Source: Ferrimicrobium sp. (GTDB taxonomy: Bacteria > Actinomycetota > Acidimicrobiia > Acidimicrobiales > Acidimicrobiaceae). Taken from it: a stretch of 64,000 bases of DNA. The stretch lies in the NCBI RefSeq assembly GCF_027364955.1, contig NZ_DAHXOI010000009.1:48501-112500 (forward strand), read 5' to 3'. The position numbers were made by a program, and so were the translations under genes. The notes beneath the pieces are model-generated. The model did not search any database, was not told where the DNA came from, and saw only the letters and a list, made by a program, of their open reading frames with translations. This document shows positions 17,844 to 27,251 of this stretch, in pieces; position 1 is the first letter of the stretch; each line of letters opens with the position of its first letter.

Positions 17844-18662
17844 GTGGACGCAAGTGCAGTCGATGCGCAAAAGATTCGCGAGGTAGAGTTTCGCGAGCGC
17901 ATGAGAGGCTATCACCAAGAGGATGTGGACGAGTTTCTTGAGCAGGTAGCCAAGGGTGTTGAGGTACTTGAGACCCAACTCAGTCAGGCACGAGAGGAGC
18001 TCGCACGGCTCAAGGCAAATCCTCCTGCGGTCACGAGTAGTGGCGTACCTGCCGGTGGTGAGTTTGGCGATGACGTCATTCAAAGGACGCTGATTGTAGC
18101 ACAGAAGGCAGCCGACCAGCTTCGCAGTGATGCGGAAAACGAGGCGCGCGAGATTCGCGCAGAGGCACAGCGCCAGGCAGAGCGTATTTTGGGTGAGGCG
18201 AGGACCACATCCAGACTCATCGAAGAGGAACGGCGCAAGAACTTGCTGGAGGAGCTCACACAGTTGGAGGGCGAGTTTGCTCGACGACAGGAACAGTTAG
18301 CGAATATCGTCAGCCGGGACCGTGCCGTTCGTCAAAGGATCACTGACGAGATCGGCGGTTTGTTATCGTTGGTGCGAGCCGCTGAGGTTCCCACTGGTGA
18401 GTCGCTCGCCACGACGGCGGCGCCAGGCGGCCTTCGTCCACGCGAGTTCGATGATGCTGAAGTTGAGGAACCGGCAACTGTCGCAGAGGTGCGTAATGTT
18501 GCGGACCTCCAAAATGGTGCAGATAGCACGCGGTATCAGCTTGCCGATGTGCCTTCGCAACCGGAGGAGCAGCACCCCGTTCAGGAGTTCGTGTTCGGTC
18601 ATGACTTGAGCGGTGATGCTGCCGACGACGAACCCTTCATGCTCTGGCGCCAAGACGATTAA
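17844..18662 (+). CDS. divIVA: DivIVA/Wag31-like polar growth protein
   Basis: 272-residue coiled-coil protein. The N-terminal domain IREVEFRERMRGYHQEDVDEFLEQVA matches Wag31/DivIVA; the conserved RMRGY loop inserts into curved membrane. A proline/Thr break (about 60-75) precedes a second long coiled coil (about 80-180), and the tail is acidic. In actinobacteria DivIVA directs polar cell-wall growth. GTG 17844 follows AAGGGAGGGG. Last gene of the dcw run; the next genes are convergent. Confidence 0.92.
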   Translation: MDASAVDAQKIREVEFRERMRGYHQEDVDEFLEQVAKGVEVLETQLSQAREELARLKANPPAVTSSGVPAGGEFGDDVIQRTLIVAQKAADQLRSDAENEAREIRAEAQRQAERILGEARTTSRLIEEERRKNLLEELTQLEGEFARRQEQLANIVSRDRAVRQRITDEIGGLLSLVRAAEVPTGESLATTAAPGGLRPREFDDAEVEEPATVAEVRNVADLQNGADSTRYQLADVPSQPEEQHPVQEFVFGHDLSGDAADDEPFMLWRQDD

Positions 18663-19025
18663 TTCGGATCAATGGGTCGGGTCGTCGTGATCTGGTGCTC
18701 GGCTGTCCTGTAGCAGCACTACTGGTCGCAATTAGGCACCACTCGATCCTGATCTGGTCCTTGCCCGGTGCGAGTTGGGTACGATTTCCCGTTGGCTTCG
18801 ATTCCCCGTTGGCTTCGATCCCCGGTGCAGTGTCGAGGCTCGACAGCGGTAGACGATCTCGCTGAGTCGGTACGGCGGTGTCAGGACCGGTGGCGGTATC
18901 GAGATGACCGAACAACGGGTCTTGTGCGCATCGGGATGTTAACACCTGGCGATCGAGGTAGTCTCCGACCAGCAGTATCATCACACCGACTCACAGTATG
19001 GTGCCGGTCAGCGCCGTTGGTTGGA
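18663..19025. other. Convergent gap between divIVA and a Gfo/Idh gene
   Basis: 363 nt with no credible gene; the open frames here look random. It holds a 17-bp tandem duplication (18783-18816, separate entry) and a weak hairpin with arms TGTCG and CGACA (18831-18845), but no T-rich terminator on either strand. Confidence 0.5.
18783..18816. repeat. 17-bp tandem duplication
   Basis: Two adjacent 17-bp copies starting GATTTCCCGTTGG and GATTCCCCGTTGG differ at one base, and a third copy begins (GATCCCC) before diverging. It is in non-coding DNA. Similar short duplications occur at 28208, 28588 and 48530. Confidence 0.85.
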
Positions 19026-20000
19026 TCAGTTGCTCCGCCGTGGGGACTGTATGGTCGCGTGAATGCGATACAGCAGATGCGCGAGTCGGCGTGATTCGGT
19101 AAGGCTCCATGAGGGCTCGTGTCCGTTGGAGAAGGATGCAAAAACCTCGTCGACCATCGCTTGGTAGGGGTCACAGCCAGCGACGGCATGGTTTGTTACC
19201 TCACGGTTGGTCGTAACCGTCCAGGTCGTATCCTCAAGTCGAGGCGTGCAGACATGGTCCATCTCAATGGTTGCCTCACGGGTGAGAATGCGCAAGGCCT
19301 GTGACTCCCCGGTGATGAAGGAGGTGGTGAAGGTTGCGGCCACGCCACCGTCATAGGACAACAGGGCTTCGAGCGTGAGGTCAACCGGGTGTTCCTGCTC
19401 GGATGGCATTACGGTTGTCCAGATGTCTCTGGGCTCTGCACCCAGCAGCGAGATGATAGGGTAGATGGCGTAAATGCCGACATCGAAAAGGGAACCACCG
19501 CCGCGCGTAGCGTCAAGTCGATAGCCAGACAGTGGCGTTAAAGTGCCGGTAAACGTTGTTTGTACATTGATGACGGGACCGTAGCTACCGGCGGCGACCT
19601 GGCTGAGTACGGCACGGAGTCTCGGGTGATAGGAGCTCATGAAGGCCTCGCTGACCAGTATTCCGGTGTCAGCGAGCAGGTTGTCGAGGCGTGCGTAGTC
19701 GCCTTCGGTGAAGAACAACGGTTTTTCGCATAGTACGTGTTTGCCTGCTTCCACGGCGCGCTGGATGTAGGCGAAATGGAGATCGTTGGGGAGCGGGAGG
19801 TAGATCGCTTCCACCTCAGGGTCAGCGAGCATGGTGGCATAATCCCGATAGTGAGTTTCATCGGTGGTGAGCACCTGCGATGCGGTGGACAAAGACCGCG
19901 TGGTCCCTCCAAGAAGTCGCGTCCATGGGGAGCGCCGAAGAGCAGGTATCACTCCAGCCTGGGCGACATAACTGCCGAGACCACAGACGGCGACGTTCAC
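19026..20000 (-). CDS. Gfo/Idh/MocA family oxidoreductase
   Basis: 324 residues. It has an N-terminal Rossmann fold (NVAVCGLGSYVAQAGVIPAL), the family motif GKHVLCEKPLF with the catalytic-region lysine, and a C-terminal substrate domain with GGGSLFDVGIYAIYPI. Members are mostly NAD(P)-dependent sugar or polyol dehydrogenases; the substrate here cannot be read from sequence. Its ATG overlaps the stop of the upstream gene (ATGA), so the two oxidoreductases form an operon and may act in one pathway. Confidence 0.85.
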   Translation of the reverse strand: MNVAVCGLGSYVAQAGVIPALRRSPWTRLLGGTTRSLSTASQVLTTDETHYRDYATMLADPEVEAIYLPLPNDLHFAYIQRAVEAGKHVLCEKPLFFTEGDYARLDNLLADTGILVSEAFMSSYHPRLRAVLSQVAAGSYGPVINVQTTFTGTLTPLSGYRLDATRGGGSLFDVGIYAIYPIISLLGAEPRDIWTTVMPSEQEHPVDLTLEALLSYDGGVAATFTTSFITGESQALRILTREATIEMDHVCTPRLEDTTWTVTTNREVTNHAVAGCDPYQAMVDEVFASFSNGHEPSWSLTESRRLAHLLYRIHATIQSPRRSN

Positions 20001-21613
20001 CGTGGTGTGAGGGTCTGGATGCTGCCGAGCGCACTTGAGCGATGCGCAAGTTCGAGGACGCCGACGACCTCGCGTACCTGACCCGGCTGGACGGCGAGTG
20101 GTGTGCCAACCAGGAGGTGGTCGGCCAAGTCGCGGTGAAAGCCAAAAGTATCGGGAGGCAGTAACGCTGGGTGATAGTGACTGAGCCGTCCTGGTCCTTC
20201 GTAGAGGGCGACTTGGAGAGCGACAGGCGCCTCCGCGTAGTGATAACGATCAACCTGGTAGCCGGTTACCGGTGCCACACGTGGCTGCTCAAACGGCATG
20301 TAGTTGCCCACAATGGTACCCTCAGTGCCCTGTACGTAGAACTTGGGCCGCCGGAAACCGTCGAGTTCGCTTTGGAAGAAGGTGGCCTCTCTTCCGCCAG
20401 TGAACTGCAGATGAATGCGTAGTTGGTCCAGATTTGTCATCTCGTGCCAACGAGATTTGTGTCCGAAGGCGAAGATGCGTTCAGGTGCAGTCCCATAGAG
20501 TTGGTGAATCCAGTCGATGTGATGTGCACCCCAATCGTAGGCGAGCCCGCCGGATACGGTTGCATCGGAGTGCCAAGCGCGACAGGGGTGGTCAAAACCG
20601 CCAACTGAGGTTTCGATGTTGAACACGTCTCCAATGACTCCGCGGTCGAGAAGATCCACGAGGGTACGGTAGTCCTGGTCCCAGCGGCGGTTCTGGTGGA
20701 CGGTGAGGACTCGTTCGTTGCTTTCGGCGACGTCGATGAGCTTGTCGGCTTCATCAGTGGTGAGGCAGAGAGGTTTTTCGACCACCACGTGCTTACCACC
20801 CTCCAGTGCCTGCAGCGCCAAATCGAAGTGGGTGTTAGGTGGAGTAGCGATGATGGCGATGTCGGTGATGGAATCACGGAACATTTCAGCGGCGCTACGG
20901 TAGCCGATCAGATTTGGGAAGTCCTGTTGTGCCTGAGTGAGCCGAGCAGGGTTGGCATCAACTGCGGTGACGAGCTGGAGTCCCGGAGTTTCCTGGGCAC
21001 CGGTGCCATGATAGAGCCCCATGCCGCCATAGGGTCCATAACCGATCACCCCAATGCCGAGCGTGTCATGCTTGCGTGATGGAGGCGTCGCAATCAGCAG
21101 TTCCATCGTGCGTTCGAGCCAGGAATGACTGCCGGCAAGGGCTTCGAGGTCGAGGCCAATGATCGTCAATTGACCCTTGCCGAGCGTTTGCTGACTTGCG
21201 ACTACATGATCACTGAGCGCAATGTTGACCGTCAAAAGCGTGGTGGCATCATCGGGTGGGGTGAAGGTGGTGATGGCGGTTCGAACGGAGAACTCATCTG
21301 GGGTACGCGTTAACGGGCTGAACGCGTGATTGGGTGTGACCATCCACTCACCCCATGGGGCGGCCTTCTGATGACGATAGTTGGGTAGTGATTGGAGTAG
21401 CTTCGCACCGTGGAGTTGGTTGATAAGAACAAAAACACTTGCGCCCTCTTGGATGGCACGCAATGCCGATGGTGTCAGTGTCTCCGGCTCAACGAGTACA
21501 GCAGGCTGGCCAAAGGAGAGAGCATCTGGGGAGTCAAGGACCTGGACGCCTTTTCGCCAGCTTGCTCGTTCCAGTAGGGCTATGGTTGATCGTTGGTTTG
21601 CTGGTACCATCAT
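19997..21613 (-). CDS. ThuA-like domain fused to Gfo/Idh/MocA oxidoreductase
   Basis: 538 residues, much longer than a normal Gfo/Idh protein. Residues about 1-180 look like a degenerate ThuA/GATase1-like fold: a WGEW...HAFSPLTRTPDEF stretch and GKGQLTIIGLDLEALAG near its end. From about 185 a full Gfo/Idh/MocA enzyme follows: GIGVIGYGPYGGMGLYHG, IATPPNTHF, GKHVVVEKPLC and YDWGAHHIDWIHQL. A role in sugar or polyol oxidation is an inference. GAGAGGA lies about 7 nt before ATG 21613; ATG 21610 is also possible. It is co-transcribed with the 19026-20000 gene. Confidence 0.8.
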   Translation of the reverse strand: MMVPANQRSTIALLERASWRKGVQVLDSPDALSFGQPAVLVEPETLTPSALRAIQEGASVFVLINQLHGAKLLQSLPNYRHQKAAPWGEWMVTPNHAFSPLTRTPDEFSVRTAITTFTPPDDATTLLTVNIALSDHVVASQQTLGKGQLTIIGLDLEALAGSHSWLERTMELLIATPPSRKHDTLGIGVIGYGPYGGMGLYHGTGAQETPGLQLVTAVDANPARLTQAQQDFPNLIGYRSAAEMFRDSITDIAIIATPPNTHFDLALQALEGGKHVVVEKPLCLTTDEADKLIDVAESNERVLTVHQNRRWDQDYRTLVDLLDRGVIGDVFNIETSVGGFDHPCRAWHSDATVSGGLAYDWGAHHIDWIHQLYGTAPERIFAFGHKSRWHEMTNLDQLRIHLQFTGGREATFFQSELDGFRRPKFYVQGTEGTIVGNYMPFEQPRVAPVTGYQVDRYHYAEAPVALQVALYEGPGRLSHYHPALLPPDTFGFHRDLADHLLVGTPLAVQPGQVREVVGVLELAHRSSALGSIQTLTPR

Positions 21614-21724
21614 GGGATTATCCTCTCAAGGGTTGCTCTAGCATTCAGGTTTGTCAACGCCGGGGATAGGTAAAGGCTTCCCGAGACACCCAGTTAGGTT
21701 CTACCGTGTGGGCCTCGGTTGTAG

Positions 21725-24700
21725 CTACGCCGAGGCGAGTTCGCTCGTGATCACGATCGTGAGTCCATCCAATTCGAGGGTGGTGGATCTAGTCGAGGTC
21801 ACCTCGTCACGGACGACCTCAAGCGTAGCTGCAAGGGTTTGGGCGGTAATGTCGGCCGCGTGCGCCCCAAGTGCCTTGCTGAGCCGGTGGTTCGGATCTG
21901 CTAGGCCGATAAGGAGGTCGATTCGGTCGCTGACGTCATAGCCTGAGTCCTTGCGGTGTTGTTGGATCGCACGGATGAGATCGCGAGCAAGACCCTCGAG
22001 TTCGAGGGACTCGTCGGTGATGAGATCCAGTGCGACGACCGTCGTTCGGTCGTCGAGGACACGCATGGAGCTAGGATCGGTTGGTTCGAGGGTGAGCGAG
22101 TACTCGCCTGGCGCAAGGCTGATGCCGGCCACGACCGGATTCTCATTGTCCATGACGTAGTCCCCCTCCCGGACGGCCCGGATCACCTGTTGGGTGACGG
22201 CACCGATGCGTGGGCCCAGTAGGGCTGGGTTGACGGTGAGCCGTTGGTGAGCGAAACGATCGAAGTCGTTGGTGACGTGTACCGCTTTCACATTGGTCTC
22301 TGCTTTGATGAGGTCGACGTAGGGCGCTAGATCCCGGTCGACCAAGCTGGCGACGGTGATGGAGCGCAGTGGAAGGCGAGCTCGATGGCCGGTTGCTTTG
22401 CGAATGCTGTGGACCTGGGAGCAGATCTCGCGCACCAGCTCCATCTCCTCTACGAGCTGAGGATTGCTCGCTCCAAGCGAGGTGGCTGATGGCCAGTCGG
22501 CGAGATGTACACTGCGTGCTCCTGTGAGTGAACGATAGAGGTGTTCGCTCAGCATCGGGAGTAGCGGTGCGGTCAGAGTGGCGAGGTTCTCCAACACGGT
22601 GTGAAGGGTATTGTAGGCCTGTTGCTTGCTGACATCGATCTCTGGTGCGCTGCCTTTGGCGGCCCAGAAACGATCACGGCTACGTCGAATGTACCAGTTG
22701 TTGAGAGCATCGAGGAACTCCTCGATACGGCTGGTAGCTCGAGAGAGGTCAAAACGATCAAGGGCATCCGTCACCTCGGTGGTGAGCTGATAACTCTTTG
22801 CAAGGATATAGCGGTCGAGCAGGTGATCTGAGGAGATCGCAAAGTGTCCTCGGGTCCCGTCTGCATCGGCGTACAGCGTCAAAAATGAGAAGGCATTCCA
22901 GATCGGGTTGATGACACGCTTGACGGTGTCAAACATGGCCTGACGCTCCAGTAGCATCTCCTGTCCACGAAGGACCGATGACGAGAGCAAAAACCAGCGC
23001 ATGGCGTCGGCGCCGATCTCTTCAAAGACCTCCCATGGGTCTGGAAAGTTTTTGAGCCGCTTGGAGAGCTTGCGTCCATCATTCCCAAGGAGAATGCCAT
23101 GCGCCATGCAATGCCTAAAGGGTGGCGAATCAAAGAGTCCGACGGAGAGCACGTGCAAGGTATAAAACCAGCCCCGCGTCTGCCCGATGAATTCAACGAT
23201 AAAGTCAGCCGGAAAGTTCTCTTCAAACTCCTGACGATGTTCGTACGGGTAGTGAAGTTGGGCAAAAGGCATCGATCCCGACTCGAACCAGCAATCAAGG
23301 ACATCGGGTACGCGTCGCATCATGGAGCGACCCGAGGGATCGTCAGGGTTTGGACGCACGAGTTCATCAATGCCGGGCCGATGCAGATCCCCAGGACGGA
23401 CACCGAAGTCCGCCTCGAGCTCATCGAGCGAGCCGTAGACGTCGATCCGTGGGTAGTTGGGATCGTCGCTCTTCCATACTGGAATGGGTGAACCCCAGTA
23501 ACGATTGCGGGTGATAGACCAATCGCGCGCACCCTCGAGCCACTTCCCAAAGGCCCCGTTTTTCACGTGTTCAGGAACCCATTCAATCTCTTGGTTGAGC
23601 TCCAGCAGACGAGATTTGATGGCGGTGACATCGACGAACCAGGAACTCACCGCCTTGTAGATCAACGGAGTGTCGGTCCGCCAGCAGTGCGGGTAGCTAT
23701 GCTCATAGGCCTTTGCCTCAATGAGGACACCCTGTTCGTTCAGGTAGGTCTTGATCGCCTCGTTTGCTTCAAAGACTTGCGTGCCTTCGTACCAACTCAC
23801 TTCGTGGGTATAGCGGCCCTTTTCATCGACTGGGCAGACCACGTCGATCGAGGCAACGGCACAGGCCTGTTGGTCCTCTTCGCCAAAGCCCGGCGCCATT
23901 TGTACGATACCCGTTCCCTCGTCGATCGTGACGAAGGCGCCTTCGATGACGCGAAAGGCATTCTTCGCTTCGGCGAAAAAGGGGAAGAGGGGGACGAAGG
24001 GGCGGCCCAAAAGGCGTTCTCCCATGACGGTGGTGAGGATCTGTGGATCTGCGAAGCGATCCTGGTAGGCACTGAGACGATCGGCGGCCATCACAAAGAC
24101 GCGGGGGTCAGCACCATCGCGAAAAAGCACGTATTCGAAGTCTGGGCGTACGGCAAGGGCAAGATTTGAGGGCAGCGTCCAGGGGGTGGTTGTCCATGCG
24201 AGGAGGTACAGCTCACCCTCGAGGAGAGGAGTAGCTCCTGCGTCGCTCTCGGTGCTAGCTGGGAGGCGGAAGGCCACCGTGATGGCTGGGTCGATACGGG
24301 GACGGTAGGAGTCGTCTTGGCGTGTTTCGAAGTTTGACAGCGGTGTCTCGCACTCCCAACAGTAGGGGAGTACGCGGTAGTTCTCATAGACGAGACCCTT
24401 CTCATGAAGCCGCTTGAAGGCCCAGATCACCGATTCCATGAAACTCACGTCCATCGTCTTGTAGGAATCGATGAAATCGACCCAACGAGCCTGTCGCGTC
24501 ACATAACGGAACCATTCATCGGTGGTGCGCTGGACGAGCGAACGGCAGTGGTCGTTGAAACGATCGATGCCGAGCTGTTCGACCTCGTCACGACCGCTTA
24601 CGCCGAGCTCTTTTTCTGCCGCCATCTCAGCGGGAAGGCCATGACAGTCCCAACCAAAGCGTCGTTCCACCACCTTGCCCTTCATGGTCTGGTAACGGGG

Positions 24701-24934
24701 GATTGCATCTTTCACGAATCCAGTGAGGAGGTGGCCATAGTGGGGAGACCCGTTGGCAAAAGGAGGGCCGTCGTAGAAGACAAAAGCCTTACCGCCGCTA
24801 GCTCGACGTTGGGCAATCGAAGCCTGAAAGGTGTCATCTCGTTCCCAAAAGGCGAGAATCTCGTGCTCTAGCGTTGGCAGGTTGAGGGCACCAGGCTGAT
24901 GTGGGTAAGAGTTCTTTTCTTCGCGGTCGCTCAT
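21725..24934 (-). CDS. ileS: Isoleucyl-tRNA synthetase, eukaryote-like (type 2)
   Basis: Class Ia synthetase of 1069 residues charging tRNA-Ile. PPFANGSPHYGHLLTG carries the HIGH motif as HYGH, and GRKLSKRLKNF is the KMSKS motif as KLSKR. The CP1 editing domain (about 190-400) and a long C-terminal extension are present. RRFGWDCHGLPAE, HYGH, KLSKR and the length above 1000 residues fit the IleS2 group, found in mycobacteria and some other bacteria and known for low mupirocin sensitivity. The ATG start lacks a strong ribosome site. The leader was checked for a T-box without success. Confidence 0.95.
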   Translation of the reverse strand: MSDREEKNSYPHQPGALNLPTLEHEILAFWERDDTFQASIAQRRASGGKAFVFYDGPPFANGSPHYGHLLTGFVKDAIPRYQTMKGKVVERRFGWDCHGLPAEMAAEKELGVSGRDEVEQLGIDRFNDHCRSLVQRTTDEWFRYVTRQARWVDFIDSYKTMDVSFMESVIWAFKRLHEKGLVYENYRVLPYCWECETPLSNFETRQDDSYRPRIDPAITVAFRLPASTESDAGATPLLEGELYLLAWTTTPWTLPSNLALAVRPDFEYVLFRDGADPRVFVMAADRLSAYQDRFADPQILTTVMGERLLGRPFVPLFPFFAEAKNAFRVIEGAFVTIDEGTGIVQMAPGFGEEDQQACAVASIDVVCPVDEKGRYTHEVSWYEGTQVFEANEAIKTYLNEQGVLIEAKAYEHSYPHCWRTDTPLIYKAVSSWFVDVTAIKSRLLELNQEIEWVPEHVKNGAFGKWLEGARDWSITRNRYWGSPIPVWKSDDPNYPRIDVYGSLDELEADFGVRPGDLHRPGIDELVRPNPDDPSGRSMMRRVPDVLDCWFESGSMPFAQLHYPYEHRQEFEENFPADFIVEFIGQTRGWFYTLHVLSVGLFDSPPFRHCMAHGILLGNDGRKLSKRLKNFPDPWEVFEEIGADAMRWFLLSSSVLRGQEMLLERQAMFDTVKRVINPIWNAFSFLTLYADADGTRGHFAISSDHLLDRYILAKSYQLTTEVTDALDRFDLSRATSRIEEFLDALNNWYIRRSRDRFWAAKGSAPEIDVSKQQAYNTLHTVLENLATLTAPLLPMLSEHLYRSLTGARSVHLADWPSATSLGASNPQLVEEMELVREICSQVHSIRKATGHRARLPLRSITVASLVDRDLAPYVDLIKAETNVKAVHVTNDFDRFAHQRLTVNPALLGPRIGAVTQQVIRAVREGDYVMDNENPVVAGISLAPGEYSLTLEPTDPSSMRVLDDRTTVVALDLITDESLELEGLARDLIRAIQQHRKDSGYDVSDRIDLLIGLADPNHRLSKALGAHAADITAQTLAATLEVVRDEVTSTRSTTLELDGLTIVITSELASA

Positions 24935-25138
24935 GCATTTACGCTAGTCGGCGTAGGGAAGTGCTCTGTTCGTGGTCCGCCCCTGCACGACGCGGCGCAG
25001 CTGCTGGGGCGATAAGTGATTCGATCGGCGGCTATGCTTGGCTCACCTCTGCCGTTCGTGCGTTGATGGCGGCTAGAGTAGAGCGATTCAAATGGGCAGT
25101 ACGGTGGTTCGTACCGCGGTGCTCCGTAATAGATTGGA

Positions 25139-25606
25139 ATGACGATGGCGAAGACGACGCAAGAGCAGAGCAATTCTATTGATCCCGTCGAGGCGTACCT
25201 TAATCTCGATGATGAGACGATCGAAGCCCTTAGCGATGAAGACTTCGTGGCTCAGCAGCGCCTCCTTCTCGAGACGGAACGGGCTCACTATCGCGAGCAG
25301 GCAGCACAACTGCGGGCGGAAGCGGACAGCATGGTGCAAAATAATGAGCCTGCCGAAGTTCAGTTCGATGAGGAGTCTGGTGAAGGGGGAACGACCGCCA
25401 TTGATCGGGAGCGAGACCTTGCCTTAGCAGGCTCGGCGCTCGCGGCGATCGAAGAGGTTGATCTGGCGCTCAGGAAGATGGATCGCGGCGTCTATGGACT
25501 CTGCGAGAGCTGTAAGCAGCCGATCCCTCGTGCACGGCTTCGAGCACTTCCTTTTGCGCGGCTCTGTGTCCGTTGTAAAGAGGGTGGTTTGCCGCGAAGT
25601 CGATGA
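25139..25606 (+). CDS. DksA/TraR family zinc-finger protein
   Basis: 155 residues. An acidic, helical N-terminal two thirds is followed by a C-terminal four-cysteine zinc finger (C-ESC ... LCVRC, about residues 122-146) with the family stretch KMDRGVYGLCESCKQPIPRARL. DksA/TraR proteins bind the RNA polymerase secondary channel; actinobacterial versions such as CarD partners or RbpA differ, so the role is uncertain. Two in-frame ATGs (25139, 25145) are possible and neither has a strong ribosome site. Its stop overlaps lspA. Confidence 0.85.
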   Translation: MTMAKTTQEQSNSIDPVEAYLNLDDETIEALSDEDFVAQQRLLLETERAHYREQAAQLRAEADSMVQNNEPAEVQFDEESGEGGTTAIDRERDLALAGSALAAIEEVDLALRKMDRGVYGLCESCKQPIPRARLRALPFARLCVRCKEGGLPRSR

Positions 25607-26076
25607 CAAGCCTTCGGTCGCGAGCACTAACCGTTGGTGCGGTGGTGCTGTTGGTGATCTTGATCGATCAGGCCACCAAGACTTGGGCAGAGAATGCCCT
25701 GAGACACGGGCCAATCGATATTCTTGGTCCGATCAAGTTCGAACTCACCTTCAACTCGGGGTTTTCGTTCTCCATCGGTCAGGGGCACCCACTGCTGATC
25801 ACGGTCGCCGCCGTGGTGCTCGCTATCGCGGTTGGTGGCTACGCACTGATGACGCCATCGCGTCTCAATCGGATTGCGGCCTCTCTGGTCACAGGGGGGG
25901 CGCTCAGTAACGTATCGGATAGGCTCTTTCGGCATAACCATGGAGCGGTGATTGATTTCATCCGCTTTCCGCACTGGCCTATCTTCAACCTCGCTGATTC
26001 CGCGATCACGGTGGGGGTTGTTCTTCTTCTGATCGCTGGAGTAATCGATGGACGCCATGAACGTTCTCAACGTTGA
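25603..26076 (+). CDS. lspA: Lipoprotein signal peptidase (signal peptidase II)
   Basis: 157-residue membrane aspartyl protease with four membrane segments that cuts prolipoprotein signal peptides. The first catalytic Asp is in GALSNVSDRLFR, close to the family GNxxDR, and the second in FNLADSAITVG; the VIDFIRF segment lies between them. LILIDQATK is the typical N-terminal helix. ATG 25603 gives an ATGA overlap with the zinc-finger gene. Overlaps the following pseudouridine synthase, as in the common lspA-rluD pair. Confidence 0.93.
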   Translation: MTSLRSRALTVGAVVLLVILIDQATKTWAENALRHGPIDILGPIKFELTFNSGFSFSIGQGHPLLITVAAVVLAIAVGGYALMTPSRLNRIAASLVTGGALSNVSDRLFRHNHGAVIDFIRFPHWPIFNLADSAITVGVVLLLIAGVIDGRHERSQR

Positions 26077-27016
26077 GGTAGGGGACACGCTCACCCAAGA
26101 ACGTCTTGATCGCGCGGTTTCGGTCGTCGGCGACGTCTCGCGGTCGATGGCCGGAAGGATGATCGACCAGGGGTTGGTCTCGGTCAATGCTCGAGTACTG
26201 CGTGACAAGTCGCACCGGCTTGATCATGGTGATCACCTTAGGATCGACCTTGCTCCAACCGCGCAGCAAGATCGTCTCCGCATCCCGTTGCCGCTCCTCT
26301 ACTTTGACGAGGCAATGTTTGTGGTGGATAAGCCAGCAGGACTTATTGTGCACGCGACGACGCTCAACGATGCCACTCCGACCCTAGCGAGTGCGGTGGT
26401 GGCGTTGGATCCAGCGGTGACCGGTGTGGGTGACGAACCATCGCTACGACCGGGCATTTACCAACGCCTCGATAAGTCGACGTCAGGGGTCATGGGCGTC
26501 GCACGGACCGATTCGGCCTTCCGAGTGCTCAAGGAGCAAGTCGCCGCCCACGCAATGCGTAGGACCTACCGAGCGCTCGTCGAGGGAGAGCTTGCGGAGG
26601 AGGAGGGCGTTATCGATGCCCCACTTGGTCGCGACCAGAGAAGTCGCACGCGGATCGCCGTCATCGCTGAGGGGCGACGCGCGGTGACACGGTTTCGGGT
26701 CATCGAGCGGCTCCAGGGGTATACCTATGTGGAACTTACTCTAGAGACAGGCCGTACGCATCAGATTCGCGTTCATATGAGTGCGATCGGGCATCCCTTG
26801 GTCGGGGATCAAACCTATGGAGGTGGGAGCAGACTCCTGCGGGACCGCGTCTTCTTGCACTCCTCTGTGCTTGCCCTTACCCACCCGTCCAATGGGCTTC
26901 CCCTGGAGATCCAGTCAGCACTCCCGCCCGAGCTAGTCAAGGTTTTGGCGGAAGTTCGGTTGCCGATGGAGCAGCCGGAGTCACGTCCCGATCTGTCAAG
27001 GGAGACGATTTCCTAA
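26048..27016 (+). CDS. RluA/RluD family pseudouridine synthase
   Basis: 322 residues. It has an N-terminal S4 RNA-binding domain (RLDRAVSVVGDVSRSMAGRMIDQGLVSVN) and a catalytic domain with YQRLDKSTSGVMGVA, where the Asp of RLDK is the catalytic residue. VELTLETGRTHQIRVHMSAIGHPLVGDQTYGG is the second family block. RluD makes pseudouridines in helix 69 of 23S rRNA; the exact target here is not provable. ATG 26048 or 26057 can start translation inside lspA. Its position after lspA is conserved in many bacteria. Confidence 0.92.
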   Translation: MDAMNVLNVEVGDTLTQERLDRAVSVVGDVSRSMAGRMIDQGLVSVNARVLRDKSHRLDHGDHLRIDLAPTAQQDRLRIPLPLLYFDEAMFVVDKPAGLIVHATTLNDATPTLASAVVALDPAVTGVGDEPSLRPGIYQRLDKSTSGVMGVARTDSAFRVLKEQVAAHAMRRTYRALVEGELAEEEGVIDAPLGRDQRSRTRIAVIAEGRRAVTRFRVIERLQGYTYVELTLETGRTHQIRVHMSAIGHPLVGDQTYGGGSRLLRDRVFLHSSVLALTHPSNGLPLEIQSALPPELVKVLAEVRLPMEQPESRPDLSRETIS

Positions 27017-27166
27017 CGTCGCGATCCGGTCATCGAGAGCTTGTGTGGTGATCGGGCTCTATGGGTAGCGCTAGGACGACTCGTGCGGCTCACCCACGTG
27101 GGCAGACATCTGACGGTTCGGCCAGTGGCTTCCGTGGAACTAGTGACTTCCGTGCAGAAGGACCCA

Positions 27167-27182
27167 AGGCCCGACCGGGCCT
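27167..27182. terminator. Hairpin between convergent genes
   Basis: AGGCCC-GACC-GGGCCT forms a 6-bp GC-rich stem with a 4-nt loop between the convergent pseudouridine synthase and sigma factor genes. No T-run follows on either strand, so it is at best an L-shaped (stem-only) terminator. Confidence 0.4.
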
Positions 27183-27251
27183 GACAGATCCGCTGGGAAG
27201 GTATTGTCCAACAACACCATCACACGATCGGCGGCGTTACCCCAGCAGAGG

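Noticed and set aside
24935..25138. T-box-like sequence upstream of ileS (minus strand AGGGGCGGACC) and GGTGG..ACCGCGG on the plus strand
   Set aside because: Actinobacterial ileS often has a T-box, so both strands were checked. The minus-strand motif lacks the invariant TGGN. The plus-strand motif has extra bases between GGTGG and ACCGCG and precedes a zinc-finger gene, not a synthetase. No specifier stem was seen.
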